From the NCBI GenBank assembly GCA_034423195.1, contig DAOUIZ010000035.1, forward strand, positions 106,218-170,217: a stretch of 64,000 nucleotides of DNA. The letters are read 5' to 3'. A program made the position numbers and the translations under genes. This stretch comes from CATOSK01 sp034423195. Lineage in GTDB: Bacteria > Chloroflexota > Dehalococcoidia > Lucifugimonadales > UBA3495. The notes below the pieces were generated by a model, which did not search any database, was not told the DNA's origin, and saw nothing but the letters and a program-made list of their open reading frames with translations. Positions 8,632 through 18,584 of the stretch are shown piece after piece. Positions within the stretch are counted from its first letter, which is position 1, and every line of letters starts with the position of its first letter.

Positions 8632-9528
8632 GTGGTCACCGGGGGGACGACCCGGCTGGACCGATACCTGGCCGGGCAATTGCATGACCTGACCCGCAGC
8701 CGTATCCATAGCCTCATTGGAGAGGGTTTAGTTCAGGTCAATGGGGAGGCAACGAAGCCGGCGCAAAAGGTACGGGCCGGGGATGTGGTTGACGTTACGG
8801 TGCCGCCGCCGCGGGAAGTCAGCATGGCGGCGGAGGATATTCCGGTACCGCTGGTCTACCAGGATGATGACATAGTGGTGGTGGACAAGCCGGCGGGACT
8901 GGCGGTGCATCCCGGGCCGGGCCATCCGAGCGGAACGCTGGTGAACGCGCTGCTGGCCCGGTGCCCAGGGATTGAGGGCGTGGGGGGCGAAATCCGTCCG
9001 GGGATTGTGCATCGGCTGGACAAGGACACCTCAGGATTGATGGTGGTGGCCAAGAACGATGCGGCTCACCATCACTTGTCGGAGTCGCTGAAGGAACGGG
9101 AGGTCAGGAAGGAGTACCTGGCACTGGCGGAGGGGCCGCTGGCGGAGAATGAGGGTGTCATCGATCATCCGATTGGGAGGCACCCCCGCAACCGCAAGAA
9201 GATGGCGGTGGTGGAGGACGGCAAGGAGGCGCGGACCCGCTACCAGGTTGTGGAGCGGTTGGAACGAGCAACGCTGGTCCGGCTTTCCCTGGAAACCGGG
9301 CGCACGCACCAGATCAGGGTCCACCTGGCGTACCTGGGACATCCGCTGGTGGGGGATGGGGTGTACGGGCGGGGTTCCGGCCGCCTGGGGAGACAGTTTC
9401 TCCACGCGTGCCGCCTGGGGTTCGAGCACCCGACATTGGGGGAGTTTGTAGAGTTCCGTTCGGAACTACCGGAGGACTTGAGGCGGGTCCTGGAAGAGAT
9501 GCGTCGGGAAAGCGGTGTGCTAGAATAG
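8632..9528 (+). CDS. rluD: 23S rRNA pseudouridine synthase RluD family
   Basis: Pseudouridine synthase of 298 residues (RsuA/RluA superfamily, RluD branch) acting on large-subunit rRNA. An S4 RNA-binding domain is at about residues 7-58 (LDRYLAGQLHDLTRSRIHSL, then VNG). The catalytic motif HRLDKDTSG is at 127-135 with nucleophile D130, followed by GRTHQIRVHLAYLGHPLVGD. I use the GTG at 8632; no better ATG exists in frame and the ribosome site is weak, so the start is uncertain by a few codons. It follows lspA by 59 bp, the common lspA-rluD pairing in bacteria, which supports the assignment. Confidence 0.93.
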   Translation: MVTGGTTRLDRYLAGQLHDLTRSRIHSLIGEGLVQVNGEATKPAQKVRAGDVVDVTVPPPREVSMAAEDIPVPLVYQDDDIVVVDKPAGLAVHPGPGHPSGTLVNALLARCPGIEGVGGEIRPGIVHRLDKDTSGLMVVAKNDAAHHHLSESLKEREVRKEYLALAEGPLAENEGVIDHPIGRHPRNRKKMAVVEDGKEARTRYQVVERLERATLVRLSLETGRTHQIRVHLAYLGHPLVGDGVYGRGSGRLGRQFLHACRLGFEHPTLGEFVEFRSELPEDLRRVLEEMRRESGVLE

Positions 9529-9619
9529 CCGCCAACCGCCGCGAGGGTTAAATGAGCCGAAACCGACGTCCCGCCGGGCGGGAAATCCACTCCGCATTAG
9601 ACCATCGGGATGCGTGACA

Positions 9620-11311
<1,692 letters not shown>

Positions 11312-11339
11312 TGGGCGGCCTGCCCAGGGCGTCTTGATT

Positions 11340-12197
11340 GTGAAGCTGCATCCTGCGGAACGCTGGGCCGACATCGGCGAGTTGCGGATGCGGTTCCTGG
11401 ACTGGGGCGGAGGAGGAGAGCCGGTGCTGGCGCTGCACGGGCTGGCATCCTCAGGGCACTGGTACGACCTGGTCGCTCCCCGCCTGCACGACCGGTTCCG
11501 AATCATCGCTCCGGACCAGCGGGGCCACGGGCAGACCACCCAGGCCACCACGGGATACGACTGGCAATCGCTGGCGGGGGACGCCGCAGACCTGCTGGAA
11601 CACCTGGAGTTGGGGCCAGTCCCGGTGCTGGGACATTCCTGGGGGTGCAACGTGGGCATCAACCTGGCGGCCCGGTTTTCCGACCGGGTGAGCCGGCTGG
11701 TGATGATTGACGGCGGGACCGCGGGCGGGCGTTCCGATTCAGGGGAGACCTGGGAGCAGGTGCGGGCCCGCATCCGCCCGAGGGACGTTTCCGGGACGCG
11801 GGAGCAGTTCCTGGACAGACTCCGGCAGCAGCTTTGGTTCTGCTGGAATGGTGAGATCGAGCGCATCGTGCAGACGATGGTGTACGAGGACGAAGAAGGC
11901 CAGATACAGGACATTCTGAAGCGGGAGAACCATCTCCAGGTGATGAAGGCGATGTTCGAGGAGCCCACGTCGACGGTGTGGCCGGGAGTGCGCTGTCCGG
12001 TGCTGCTGGCACCGGCGGGGCCGAGACCCGAGAATGCCGGAACGGAGCGGGCGCGGGTGAAGGAGGAGCGGGTGGCGGCGATGGTGGCCGGCCTGTCCAA
12101 CGCGAGGGCGCGCTGGATTCCTGAAACGGTCCACGACATCGGCTACGACAAGCCGGATGAGCTGGCGTCGGTTATCCGCGAGTTTCTATCCGGTTAG
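11340..12197 (+). CDS. Alpha/beta hydrolase
   Basis: Alpha/beta hydrolase-fold protein of about 285 residues. The oxyanion segment ALHGLASSGHWYD, the DQRGHGQT turn and nucleophile Ser100 in GHSWG are clear; the likely catalytic His is in ETVHDIGYDKPDE near the C terminus. I use GTG at 11340, with AGGG ten bases upstream; TTG at 11334 is an alternative. The frame stays open upstream into glnS but that part overlaps glnS and has no similarity. It lies between glnS and gltX on the same strand with short gaps, so it may be in one transcript with them. Substrate unknown. Confidence 0.82.
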   Translation: MKLHPAERWADIGELRMRFLDWGGGGEPVLALHGLASSGHWYDLVAPRLHDRFRIIAPDQRGHGQTTQATTGYDWQSLAGDAADLLEHLELGPVPVLGHSWGCNVGINLAARFSDRVSRLVMIDGGTAGGRSDSGETWEQVRARIRPRDVSGTREQFLDRLRQQLWFCWNGEIERIVQTMVYEDEEGQIQDILKRENHLQVMKAMFEEPTSTVWPGVRCPVLLAPAGPRPENAGTERARVKEERVAAMVAGLSNARARWIPETVHDIGYDKPDELASVIREFLSG

Positions 12198-12283
12198 GAA
12201 ACCCCGGTTAGGAAACCAATGAAGTCCCGCCGGCCAGTCATCTTGGTGACGGTCCGGCGGCAAACCCAATCCTGGGAAGAAGT

Positions 12284-13765
12284 ATGACGCAAAGCACTAC
12301 TCCCGAAATTGTCCGGGTGCGGTACGCGCCCAGTCCAACGGGGCTGCCCCATATTGGAAACGTCCGCACGGCGATGTTCAACTGGCTGTTCGCCCGGCGC
12401 CACGGCGGCAAGTTCGTGGTGCGGGTGGAAGACACGGACCAGGCCAGGCTGGTGCCCGGGGCGGTGGACAGTATCCTGGACGGGCTGGAATGGCTGGGGA
12501 TCGACTGGGACGAAGGTCCGAGAGTGGGCGGTCCGCTGGGGCCGTACCTGCAATCCGAGCGGCTGGAGCTGTACCAGGACGCGGCGGAGAGGCTGATAGC
12601 CCAGGGCAACGCATACCGCTGCTACTGCACCCCGGAACGACTGGCTGAGGTCAGGGAGCGACAGCGGCAGGAGAAGCGGTCGATAGGGTACGACCGCCAC
12701 TGCCGGGGGCTGTCCGGCGGCGAAATGGAGCGGCTGCTGGAAACCGGGGCGCCGCACGTGATCCGGTTTGCGATGCCGGTGTCGGGGACGAGCGAGGTAG
12801 ACGACATTATCCGGGGCCACGTGGAATGGCAGAACGAGCTGGTTGATGACTTCGTGCTGATCAAGTCGGACGGGTTTCCGACGTACCACCTGGCGGTGGT
12901 GGTGGATGACCACCTGATGAAGATCAGCCATGTGTTGAGGGCGGAGGAGTGGCTTTCCAGCACTCCTCGGCACCTGCAGCTGTACGCTGCGTTGGGACAT
13001 GAGCCGGCGCAGTACGGGCATCTGCCGATGATCCTGGGGCCGGACCGGGCCAAGCTGTCCAAGCGGCACGGGGCGACGTCGGTGCTGGAGTACCGGGACA
13101 TGGGCTACCTTCCCGAGGCGCTGGAGAATTTCATGGTGCTGCTGGGGTGGTCGCTGGACGACCACTCGGACGTGATGACCCTGGACACCATCAAGCAGGA
13201 GTTTTCCCTGGAGCGGGTGGGCAAACCGGCGGCGATCTTCGACATAACGCGGCTGGACTGGATCAACGGGGTGTATATCCGTCAACTGGAGCCGGAGAGG
13301 CTGGCGGAGGAGATGACGCCTTTCCTGGAGCGGGACCTTCCGCAAGAGGCGACCCCGGTGGACCGGGACTACCTGCTGCGGATCGTGCCGCTGGTCCAGG
13401 AACGCCTGAAGGTGCTGGGGGAGTCGGCGGCGGTGACTTCGTACTTCTTCGCCGAGACGCTGGACTACGGGGAGGCAAAGCTGGTCCAGCGAGGGATGGA
13501 TGGGGAAGGCTGCGCGGCAGCCCTGGAGAGGGCGGCCGAGGCGCTGGCGGCGGTTGAATCGTTCCTGGCCGACGACCTGGAGGCGGCGCTGCGGGCGGCC
13601 GGGGGAGAGTTGGGGCTGCGCCCGCGGGAGTTCTTCGGGCTGCTGCGGGAGGCGGTGACGGCGAGGTCGGCCACTCCATCGCTGTTCGGGGTGATGGAGG
13701 TGCTGGGCCGGGCGCGGGTGGAGGAACGCATCGCCGCCGCGAAGGAGTATCTGCGAGGGACGTAG
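12284..13765 (+). CDS. gltX: Glutamyl-tRNA synthetase
   Basis: Class I synthetase of 493 residues charging tRNA-Glu. The N terminus is RVRYAPSPTGLPHIGNVRTA (HIGH-type motif at about 23-26) and the KMSKS-type loop is in AKLSKRHGATSV. The bacterial GluRS all-helical anticodon domain follows from about residue 330. CYCTPE, in the region of the zinc site of some GluRS proteins, keeps only part of the cysteine set. With a GlnRS upstream, a discriminating GluRS would be expected, but I cannot read specificity from sequence alone. A strong intrinsic terminator follows at 13806. Confidence 0.95.
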   Translation: MTQSTTPEIVRVRYAPSPTGLPHIGNVRTAMFNWLFARRHGGKFVVRVEDTDQARLVPGAVDSILDGLEWLGIDWDEGPRVGGPLGPYLQSERLELYQDAAERLIAQGNAYRCYCTPERLAEVRERQRQEKRSIGYDRHCRGLSGGEMERLLETGAPHVIRFAMPVSGTSEVDDIIRGHVEWQNELVDDFVLIKSDGFPTYHLAVVVDDHLMKISHVLRAEEWLSSTPRHLQLYAALGHEPAQYGHLPMILGPDRAKLSKRHGATSVLEYRDMGYLPEALENFMVLLGWSLDDHSDVMTLDTIKQEFSLERVGKPAAIFDITRLDWINGVYIRQLEPERLAEEMTPFLERDLPQEATPVDRDYLLRIVPLVQERLKVLGESAAVTSYFFAETLDYGEAKLVQRGMDGEGCAAALERAAEALAAVESFLADDLEAALRAAGGELGLRPREFFGLLREAVTARSATPSLFGVMEVLGRARVEERIAAAKEYLRGT

Positions 13766-13805
13766 CCCGCCTCGGCGCAATCCAGTCAAGAGTTTTCCAG
13801 AGAGG

Positions 13806-13835
13806 ACCCCCGGGCGTCAGGCCCGGGGGTTTTGT
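13806..13835 (+). terminator. Intrinsic terminator after gltX
   Basis: A perfect 10-bp GC-rich stem (13806-13815 with 13821-13830), a 5-nt loop GTCAG and then a T-rich tail (TTTTGTTGTTG). It lies 40 bp after the gltX stop and would end the glnS-hydrolase-gltX transcript. Confidence 0.92.
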
Positions 13836-14518
13836 TGTTGGGGGAGGCGCGAGGAGGGCAACTGGCACCGGGAAGGATTGCCATCTGATGGCGTTGGCCG
13901 ATCCGGGTTGCCGGGATGGTGGTCGTGAACGGGACCGGGTACGGAGGCGCTCAACCCCATTGGGTTACAGATAAAGGTTGGAGGGAATTCGTAATCCCAA
14001 GGGCCTAAACACCTGTGCCGACGTTACATAATCCTGATGAAAATTCTTAAATTAGTCCCGGAATTAAATGAATTTTTGGCGATTTCGCCTTGACAAACCC
14101 CCGAATCCCGTACCGTATCCTTGGGTTGAGAGATTGTGATTTGCATCGCAATCGCAGGCATCACCCAACCGGCCAGGGAGGCCGCGAGACCCGGGTGAGC
14201 GCCCACAAGAAACCGACACGATGATAACAAAAAGTTTTAGAAAATTGGCATAGATTCCGCGACAAATAGTTGCCGGTTTTCGTGAGGAGGTGCCCTGAAT
14301 CGGAGTATGGCGGCCGCGGTCCCGCCGGCAAGCGGGGGCGCGGGCAAGACGGCCCGACGGCTCGAGGGTGAGCAATGGAAGGCCGGATAGCAGTCCCCTG
14401 GAACCAGGGCGGCCGCATGGAACAGGTCCAAGTATGGCACGGCGCCAGGATGGTTGGTTCCGGCGTCGTTCGTAATTCAACAACTCGCAAGTTTACGACG
14501 GGAGGTGTGTGCCAAGGG
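13836..14518. other. Long non-coding stretch upstream of MBL-fold gene
   Basis: About 680 bp without a convincing gene. Frames that stay open on the minus strand have no recognisable similarity and rest on GC bias. The part from about 13970 to 14260 is clearly more AT-rich than the surroundings and contains a promoter-like TTGACA at 14090-14095 and a 22-bp near-palindrome at 14132-14153. The last 200 bp return to high GC. Confidence 0.6.
14090..14153 (+). promoter_or_regulatory. Candidate promoter with operator-like palindrome
   Basis: A perfect -35 hexamer TTGACA (14090-14095) is followed by weak -10 candidates (TACCGT at 14111 or TATCCT at 14116). Directly after it, GATTGTGAT (14132-14140) and ATCGCAATC (14145-14153) form an inverted repeat with one mismatch around a 4-nt centre, placed where a repressor would sit. 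The next gene starts about 370 bp downstream, so if active this gives a long leader. Confidence 0.4.
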
Positions 14519-15346
14519 ATGAATACTGGTGTGAAAGTAATCAGCGACGGTGTTGTCAAACTGGATGGAGGGTCGGTGTTCGGACAGGTGCCCAAGACAG
14601 ACTGGGAGACCTCGGTGAGCACAGACCGCAAAAACCGGATGACCCTGGGTCTGAATTGCATGGTCCTGCAGGTCCAGGGGAAGAACGTTCTCGTCGACAC
14701 CGGCGTCGGTTCCAAGGATAACGACCGGGATAAGGAATCGCTGGGGCTGGTCCCGAGTCGTTTAATGAAAGGGTTGCGGGGTGTCGGGCTGACGCCCAAG
14801 GACATTCACGCGGTGATCCTGACTCATCTGCACTTCGACCATTGCGGCGGATGCACCCGGCTGGACCGGGCGGGAGACCTGGTCCCAACCTTTCCCAAGG
14901 CGACCTACTACGTACAACGGAAGTGCTGGGAGGATGCCAACAATCCCAACGAACGGTTCCTCAGCTCCCACCGGGTCGACAACTTCCTGCCCATCGAGGA
15001 ACGGGGGCAACTGGAGCTGCTCGACGGCGACTCCGAGGTGTTTGCCGGGCTACAGGTGGCGGTGACGGACGGCCATGCGCAGGGTCACCAGATGGTGCTG
15101 TTCAACCACGGAGGGGAGAGGATTGCCTTTCTCGGGGATATTATCCCAACCCATCACCACCTGAACCTGCCGGTCATCTCCGCCTTCGACTACTCACCGG
15201 AGGGAACCCTCGAACAGAAGCGGGACATAATCGCGTCGGCGGAACGGGAAGGCTGGCTGCTGGTGTTCTCCCACGGGCACGATGTGAAGGCGGGGTATCT
15301 GGACCGCCGGGGCCAGAATACCTACCTGCGTCCCGTGGAGATGTAG
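14519..15346 (+). CDS. MBL-fold metallo-hydrolase
   Basis: Metallo-beta-lactamase-fold hydrolase of about 275 residues. The zinc signature THLHFDHCGG (HxHxDH) is intact, followed by the DGHAQGH, GDIIPTHHH and SHGHD motifs for the remaining ligands. VLVDTGVGSKDN precedes the signature, as in lactonase/AHL-hydrolase-like members. I start at ATG 14519 (MNTGVKVISDGV), with GGAGG 13 bases upstream; the frame is open 48 codons further but that part lacks family similarity. It is convergent with mtaB. The substrate (lactone, phosphonate or other ester) cannot be told. Confidence 0.86.
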   Translation: MNTGVKVISDGVVKLDGGSVFGQVPKTDWETSVSTDRKNRMTLGLNCMVLQVQGKNVLVDTGVGSKDNDRDKESLGLVPSRLMKGLRGVGLTPKDIHAVILTHLHFDHCGGCTRLDRAGDLVPTFPKATYYVQRKCWEDANNPNERFLSSHRVDNFLPIEERGQLELLDGDSEVFAGLQVAVTDGHAQGHQMVLFNHGGERIAFLGDIIPTHHHLNLPVISAFDYSPEGTLEQKRDIIASAEREGWLLVFSHGHDVKAGYLDRRGQNTYLRPVEM

Positions 15347-15408
15347 CAGGGTCCGGGACTTGCCTGCCGGTATGGGCCCGCCATTGCCGACGGAATATCC
15401 CGGCGAAT

Positions 15409-16749
15409 CTACGGCATACCAGCCGGGAGGACCTGGCAATCCACGGAATTTCCGGAAGGTTTGCCCAGACGGGCGGGAGTGATGGTGTTCTCGATATTCA
15501 GCGGCGAGGGCGCCGCGACGCGAATGTAGTTATCGGTGAGGCCGGACCACCCGGGTAAGCCGTGGTGGTCGATGGCCTTCTCCCATAGGACCGGGCGGAC
15601 TCCGCCGTGCTGTCTGTGACGGAAGTGAAGGTAGTGCCGTTGGGACACGGACAGCATGGCGGCCACCCGGTCCTTCTTTTCGCTGGGCGAGACGTGGTCG
15701 GGGAGGTGGGCGGCTCCAGTTCCGGGGCGAACAGAATAGGGGAAGACGTGCATGTCGCTGAACTCCAGGGAGTCGGCGAAGGCGAGGCTTTCCTGGAACT
15801 CCAACTCCCCTTCCCCAGGGAAGCCCACGATTATGTCGGTGGTAACGCCGGCGTCAGGGAGACAGCGCCTGATACGCCCGACGGCCCGGTAGGCCTGGCG
15901 GGTATCGTAGCGGCGCCGCATGGCTTTCAAGACGGCATCGCACCCGTTCTGGAGGGGAACGTGGAAGTGAGGACAGAGGCGGGAGTCGTCCCAGAGGGAC
16001 AGGAGACGCCCGGTGATCTCCTGGGGCTGCAGGGAAGAAACCCGGATACGGGGTATGTCCGTTTCCGACAAGACCCGCTCCAGCAGGCCGGCCAGGTTGA
16101 TGGCGGGCAGGTCGAAGCCATAGGAGCCAAGCTGAGTCCCGGTCAAAACGACTTCCTGAGCACCTTCGGAGGCGCGCCGGTTGATTTCGCTGATGATGGA
16201 ACTGGGGGGAATGCTGCGTTCGCGCCCGCGCACCTTGGGAACGATGCAGTAGGCGCAGACCTGGTTGCAGCCTTCCTGGATCTTCACCATGGCGCGGAGA
16301 CGGGAACCGGGCGGGTTGGACCACGTTAAGGGGACGGGTTGGAGCATGGAGTCTGGTCCGTCAACCGCTGACGGCGGGGCGTTTCCGCCCAGGGTTTCGG
16401 TGACGAGGGACACCAGAGAGTCCTTGCCGGTGTTGCCGACGACCAGGGAGACGGCGTCCATTCCTTCGAGTTCTTGCGAAGCCCGCTGGGGGTAGCAGCC
16501 GGCGACGACGACGATGGCGTCCGGGTTGCGGCGGCGGGCGGCGCGGAGGGCCTGCCGGGCCTTGGCATCGGCGACGGCGGTGACGGTGCAGGTGTTGAGA
16601 ACGTAGACGTCGGCCGGGGAGCCGTCGGGGACGACCTGATAACCGGCTTCCAGGAACTGACGGGCCAGGCGGGAACTGTCGGCCTGGTTCAGCTTGCAGC
16701 CGTGGGTATGGATGACAACGGTGGGGCTGTTTCGGTTGGAGGGGGTCAT
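15409..16749 (-). CDS. mtaB: tRNA (N6-threonylcarbamoyladenosine37) methylthiotransferase
   Basis: Radical SAM methylthiotransferase of 446 residues that adds a methylthio group to t6A37 of ANN-decoding tRNAs. The N-terminal UPF0004 domain carries cluster cysteines in THGCKLN, LNTCTVT and VVAGCYPQ. The radical SAM motif CNQVCAYC (Cx3Cx2C) follows in KIQEGCNQVCAYCIVP, and a C-terminal TRAM-like region is present. The THGCKLNQ and NTCTVT forms separate MtaB from MiaB and RimO. A small PaREP1-like gene lies directly upstream on the same strand, 18 bp away. Confidence 0.92.
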   Translation of the reverse strand: MTPSNRNSPTVVIHTHGCKLNQADSSRLARQFLEAGYQVVPDGSPADVYVLNTCTVTAVADAKARQALRAARRRNPDAIVVVAGCYPQRASQELEGMDAVSLVVGNTGKDSLVSLVTETLGGNAPPSAVDGPDSMLQPVPLTWSNPPGSRLRAMVKIQEGCNQVCAYCIVPKVRGRERSIPPSSIISEINRRASEGAQEVVLTGTQLGSYGFDLPAINLAGLLERVLSETDIPRIRVSSLQPQEITGRLLSLWDDSRLCPHFHVPLQNGCDAVLKAMRRRYDTRQAYRAVGRIRRCLPDAGVTTDIIVGFPGEGELEFQESLAFADSLEFSDMHVFPYSVRPGTGAAHLPDHVSPSEKKDRVAAMLSVSQRHYLHFRHRQHGGVRPVLWEKAIDHHGLPGWSGLTDNYIRVAAPSPLNIENTITPARLGKPSGNSVDCQVLPAGMP

Positions 16750-16767
16750 TTTGCCGGCGTCCGGGAT

Positions 16768-17205
16768 TCAGGAACCCGCGAGTTCGGGGTCTCCACCGGG
16801 GTTGAGGGATTCCTGCGGGCCGGAGGCGATCTCCCAGAGGCGCTCGATGGCCGCGCTGATGTCGTCCAACTGGATGAAGAGGAAGTCGAGCCGCATCCGG
16901 GAATCACGGACCCGTTCCACCGTTTCCGAGAATCCGGTCAACTGGTTGAAGGCTTCCCGGATGCGGCGGTCGCGGAACTCCTGTCCCAACCGGCGGGCGT
17001 ACTCCCGGACTTCGCCGTCGCCGTCGAGTTCGTCCCCCCGGCTGAGGGCGACGCCTTTCACAGCGAGGGTGAGGCTGCCCCAGACTAGCTCCTCGGTGCG
17101 GGACCAGCGGCCGTTGCGTAACTCGCCGAGGGCGTTGTCCAGCAGGCGGAGGCTCTGGCCGCGGTAACGCAGGAAACGTTGGTCGCCGGTGGGACTGGCA
17201 GTCAA
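16768..17205 (-). CDS. Small PaREP1/HEPN-like protein
   Basis: Protein of 145 residues, predicted all-helical with Arg/Glu-rich helices. The segment TEELVWGSLTLAVKGVALSR (about residues 37-56) followed by YARRLGQEFRDRRIREAF resembles the PaREP1 type of HEPN-like proteins. The start is TTG at 17205 with only a weak GAGA upstream; no ATG fits. It lies between bluB and mtaB on the same strand. It shares a general layout with the protein encoded at 3388-3948. Function unknown; the family call is tentative. Confidence 0.6.
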   Translation of the reverse strand: MTASPTGDQRFLRYRGQSLRLLDNALGELRNGRWSRTEELVWGSLTLAVKGVALSRGDELDGDGEVREYARRLGQEFRDRRIREAFNQLTGFSETVERVRDSRMRLDFLFIQLDDISAAIERLWEIASGPQESLNPGGDPELAGS

Positions 17206-17336
17206 GCTAATGTCTCGCGGTGGCAGTTGGGGAATGGCGGGTTATTCATTTCTGGCCTCCGGGCCGGGCTGGAGACCGTGGGCGGGGGGTGGTTGTCTAA
17301 AGGGTACCGCTTTCGCGCCCAGTCAAGGCAACTTGT

Positions 17337-18071
17337 CTAAGGGCACTGGGAAGTATACAAGGCATCCTGCAATTCGGGCCAACTGCTGTCCCCGGCGGTG
17401 TTTTCCCAGTTGTCGAAGTGGACCAACTGGTCCAGGGGGAGGCGCTCCCGCCAACCGACGGTTTGAAGGACAGGTTCCTCCGGGAAGTCCTTGGGGTATC
17501 CGAGGCAGAGGTAGGCGACGGGAATGACGTGGTGGGGTATGCCCAGGACCTGGCGGAGCTGGGGGAGCTTGAGGATGCTGACCCAGCCGACGCCGACGCC
17601 CTCGCTGCGGGCCGCCAGCCAGAGGTTCTGGACGGCGCAGCAGGTGGAGTAGACATCGGTTTCCGGCATCGAGTTGCGGCCCAGAACTATCTCGGCGCGG
17701 GTGGGGTCGCAGGTGACGCACAGGTTGACGGGAGACTCGAGGATGCCTTCCAGCTTGAGGGACAGGTAGGCGGACCGCCGGGGTTCGTCGTAGAAGCACG
17801 CGGCAGCCTGGCGTTCCCTTTCAAAGAGCGCCTTGACCTGGCGGCGGCGTTCCATGTCCCGCACCACGATGAAGTCCCAGGGCTGCATGAATCCAACGGA
17901 CGGGCCGTGGTGGGCGGCCTGTATGAGGCGGGCCAGGGTGGCCTCATCGATGGGGTCGCCGCGGAACTCGCGAATATCCCGGCGCTGCTGGATGGCGCGG
18001 TATACGCCGCCGCGTTCAGGCTCGGGGAACTGCCAGGGCGGAGCCGGAGTCTGGATACCTAGTGAGTCCAA
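17337..18071 (-). CDS. bluB: 5,6-dimethylbenzimidazole synthase
   Basis: BluB, a nitroreductase-fold flavoenzyme that breaks down FMN with O2 to make the lower ligand of cobalamin. GFMQPWDFIVV, ESPVNLCVTCD, ETDVYSTCCAVQNLWLAAR and GVGVGWVSIL are BluB-specific blocks. The frame opens as far as 18200, but that region contains the riboswitch terminator, so I place the start at TTG 18071, preceded by AAAGGGGG with 8-nt spacing; this gives 244 residues. It lies downstream of a cobalamin riboswitch, which agrees with the function. It implies O2-dependent, aerobic completion of B12. Confidence 0.92.
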   Translation of the reverse strand: MDSLGIQTPAPPWQFPEPERGGVYRAIQQRRDIREFRGDPIDEATLARLIQAAHHGPSVGFMQPWDFIVVRDMERRRQVKALFERERQAAACFYDEPRRSAYLSLKLEGILESPVNLCVTCDPTRAEIVLGRNSMPETDVYSTCCAVQNLWLAARSEGVGVGWVSILKLPQLRQVLGIPHHVIPVAYLCLGYPKDFPEEPVLQTVGWRERLPLDQLVHFDNWENTAGDSSWPELQDALYTSQCP

Positions 18072-18138
18072 TGCCCGTACCCCCTTTGTGCCGGCGGATC
18101 TGCGGCTCGGTTGGCCCGGCCCGTCCGCCAAAGTAACG

Positions 18139-18169
18139 AAAAAGCCCTCGCCTGGGGACGGCGGGGGCT
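18139..18169 (-). terminator. Riboswitch-controlled intrinsic terminator
   Basis: On the minus strand AGCCC-C-CGCC, a 7-nt loop, GGCG-A-GGGCT and a run of five T form a hairpin with one internal mismatch. It lies between the cobalamin aptamer and the bluB start, the arrangement expected for transcriptional attenuation. Confidence 0.85.
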
Positions 18170-18216
18170 GGTCGCAATGGAAGGCTCCCGCTTGGTCCAC
18201 GAAGCGGTTGGTGCGG

Positions 18217-18445
18217 CGCGGCAGGTCTCCTGACTTACGGGTTGGCGCCCTTTCGATGCCTTCCCATCCTGGTGGGCCAGGACAGTGGCTGCCCGAGGGC
18301 TATTGATTGATGGCGCCGCCCAGCACCCTTTAGGAGGCGGGCGAAAGTGGCGCCAAGGGCTACCCGATTACAGTGGCGGGCCCGTTCCGGAGTTGCACCG
18401 GATTCCCTATTCTCCCCTTGCGGGGCACCGCGCGATATTCTGTTT
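18217..18445 (-). promoter_or_regulatory. Cobalamin (B12) riboswitch
   Basis: Read on the minus strand, the conserved blocks of the cobalamin aptamer appear in order: GGTGCC, GGGAATCCGGTG, CCCGCCACTGTAA, AGCCACTG, and the closing AAGTCAGGAGACCTGCC at 18219-18236. The distance between first and last block (about 220 nt) is normal. An intrinsic terminator and then bluB follow, so high B12 should end transcription before bluB. The 5' boundary is approximate. Confidence 0.95.
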
Positions 18446-18584
18446 CCGAGGCCAAACTAACACGGAGGCCGGGTGCGGTCAATAGAGATGCCGGGGAATT
18501 GCCAAAGAAAGGGCGGGATGGCAACATATTGGGCGGTCGGCAGGGTAGCTTATCCCGCCAACTGCCACGGAGGAAACAACAACG

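Noticed and set aside
14161..14805. 214-residue minus-strand frame upstream of the MBL gene
   Set aside because: Overlaps the MBL-fold gene in antisense; no similarity or ribosome site.
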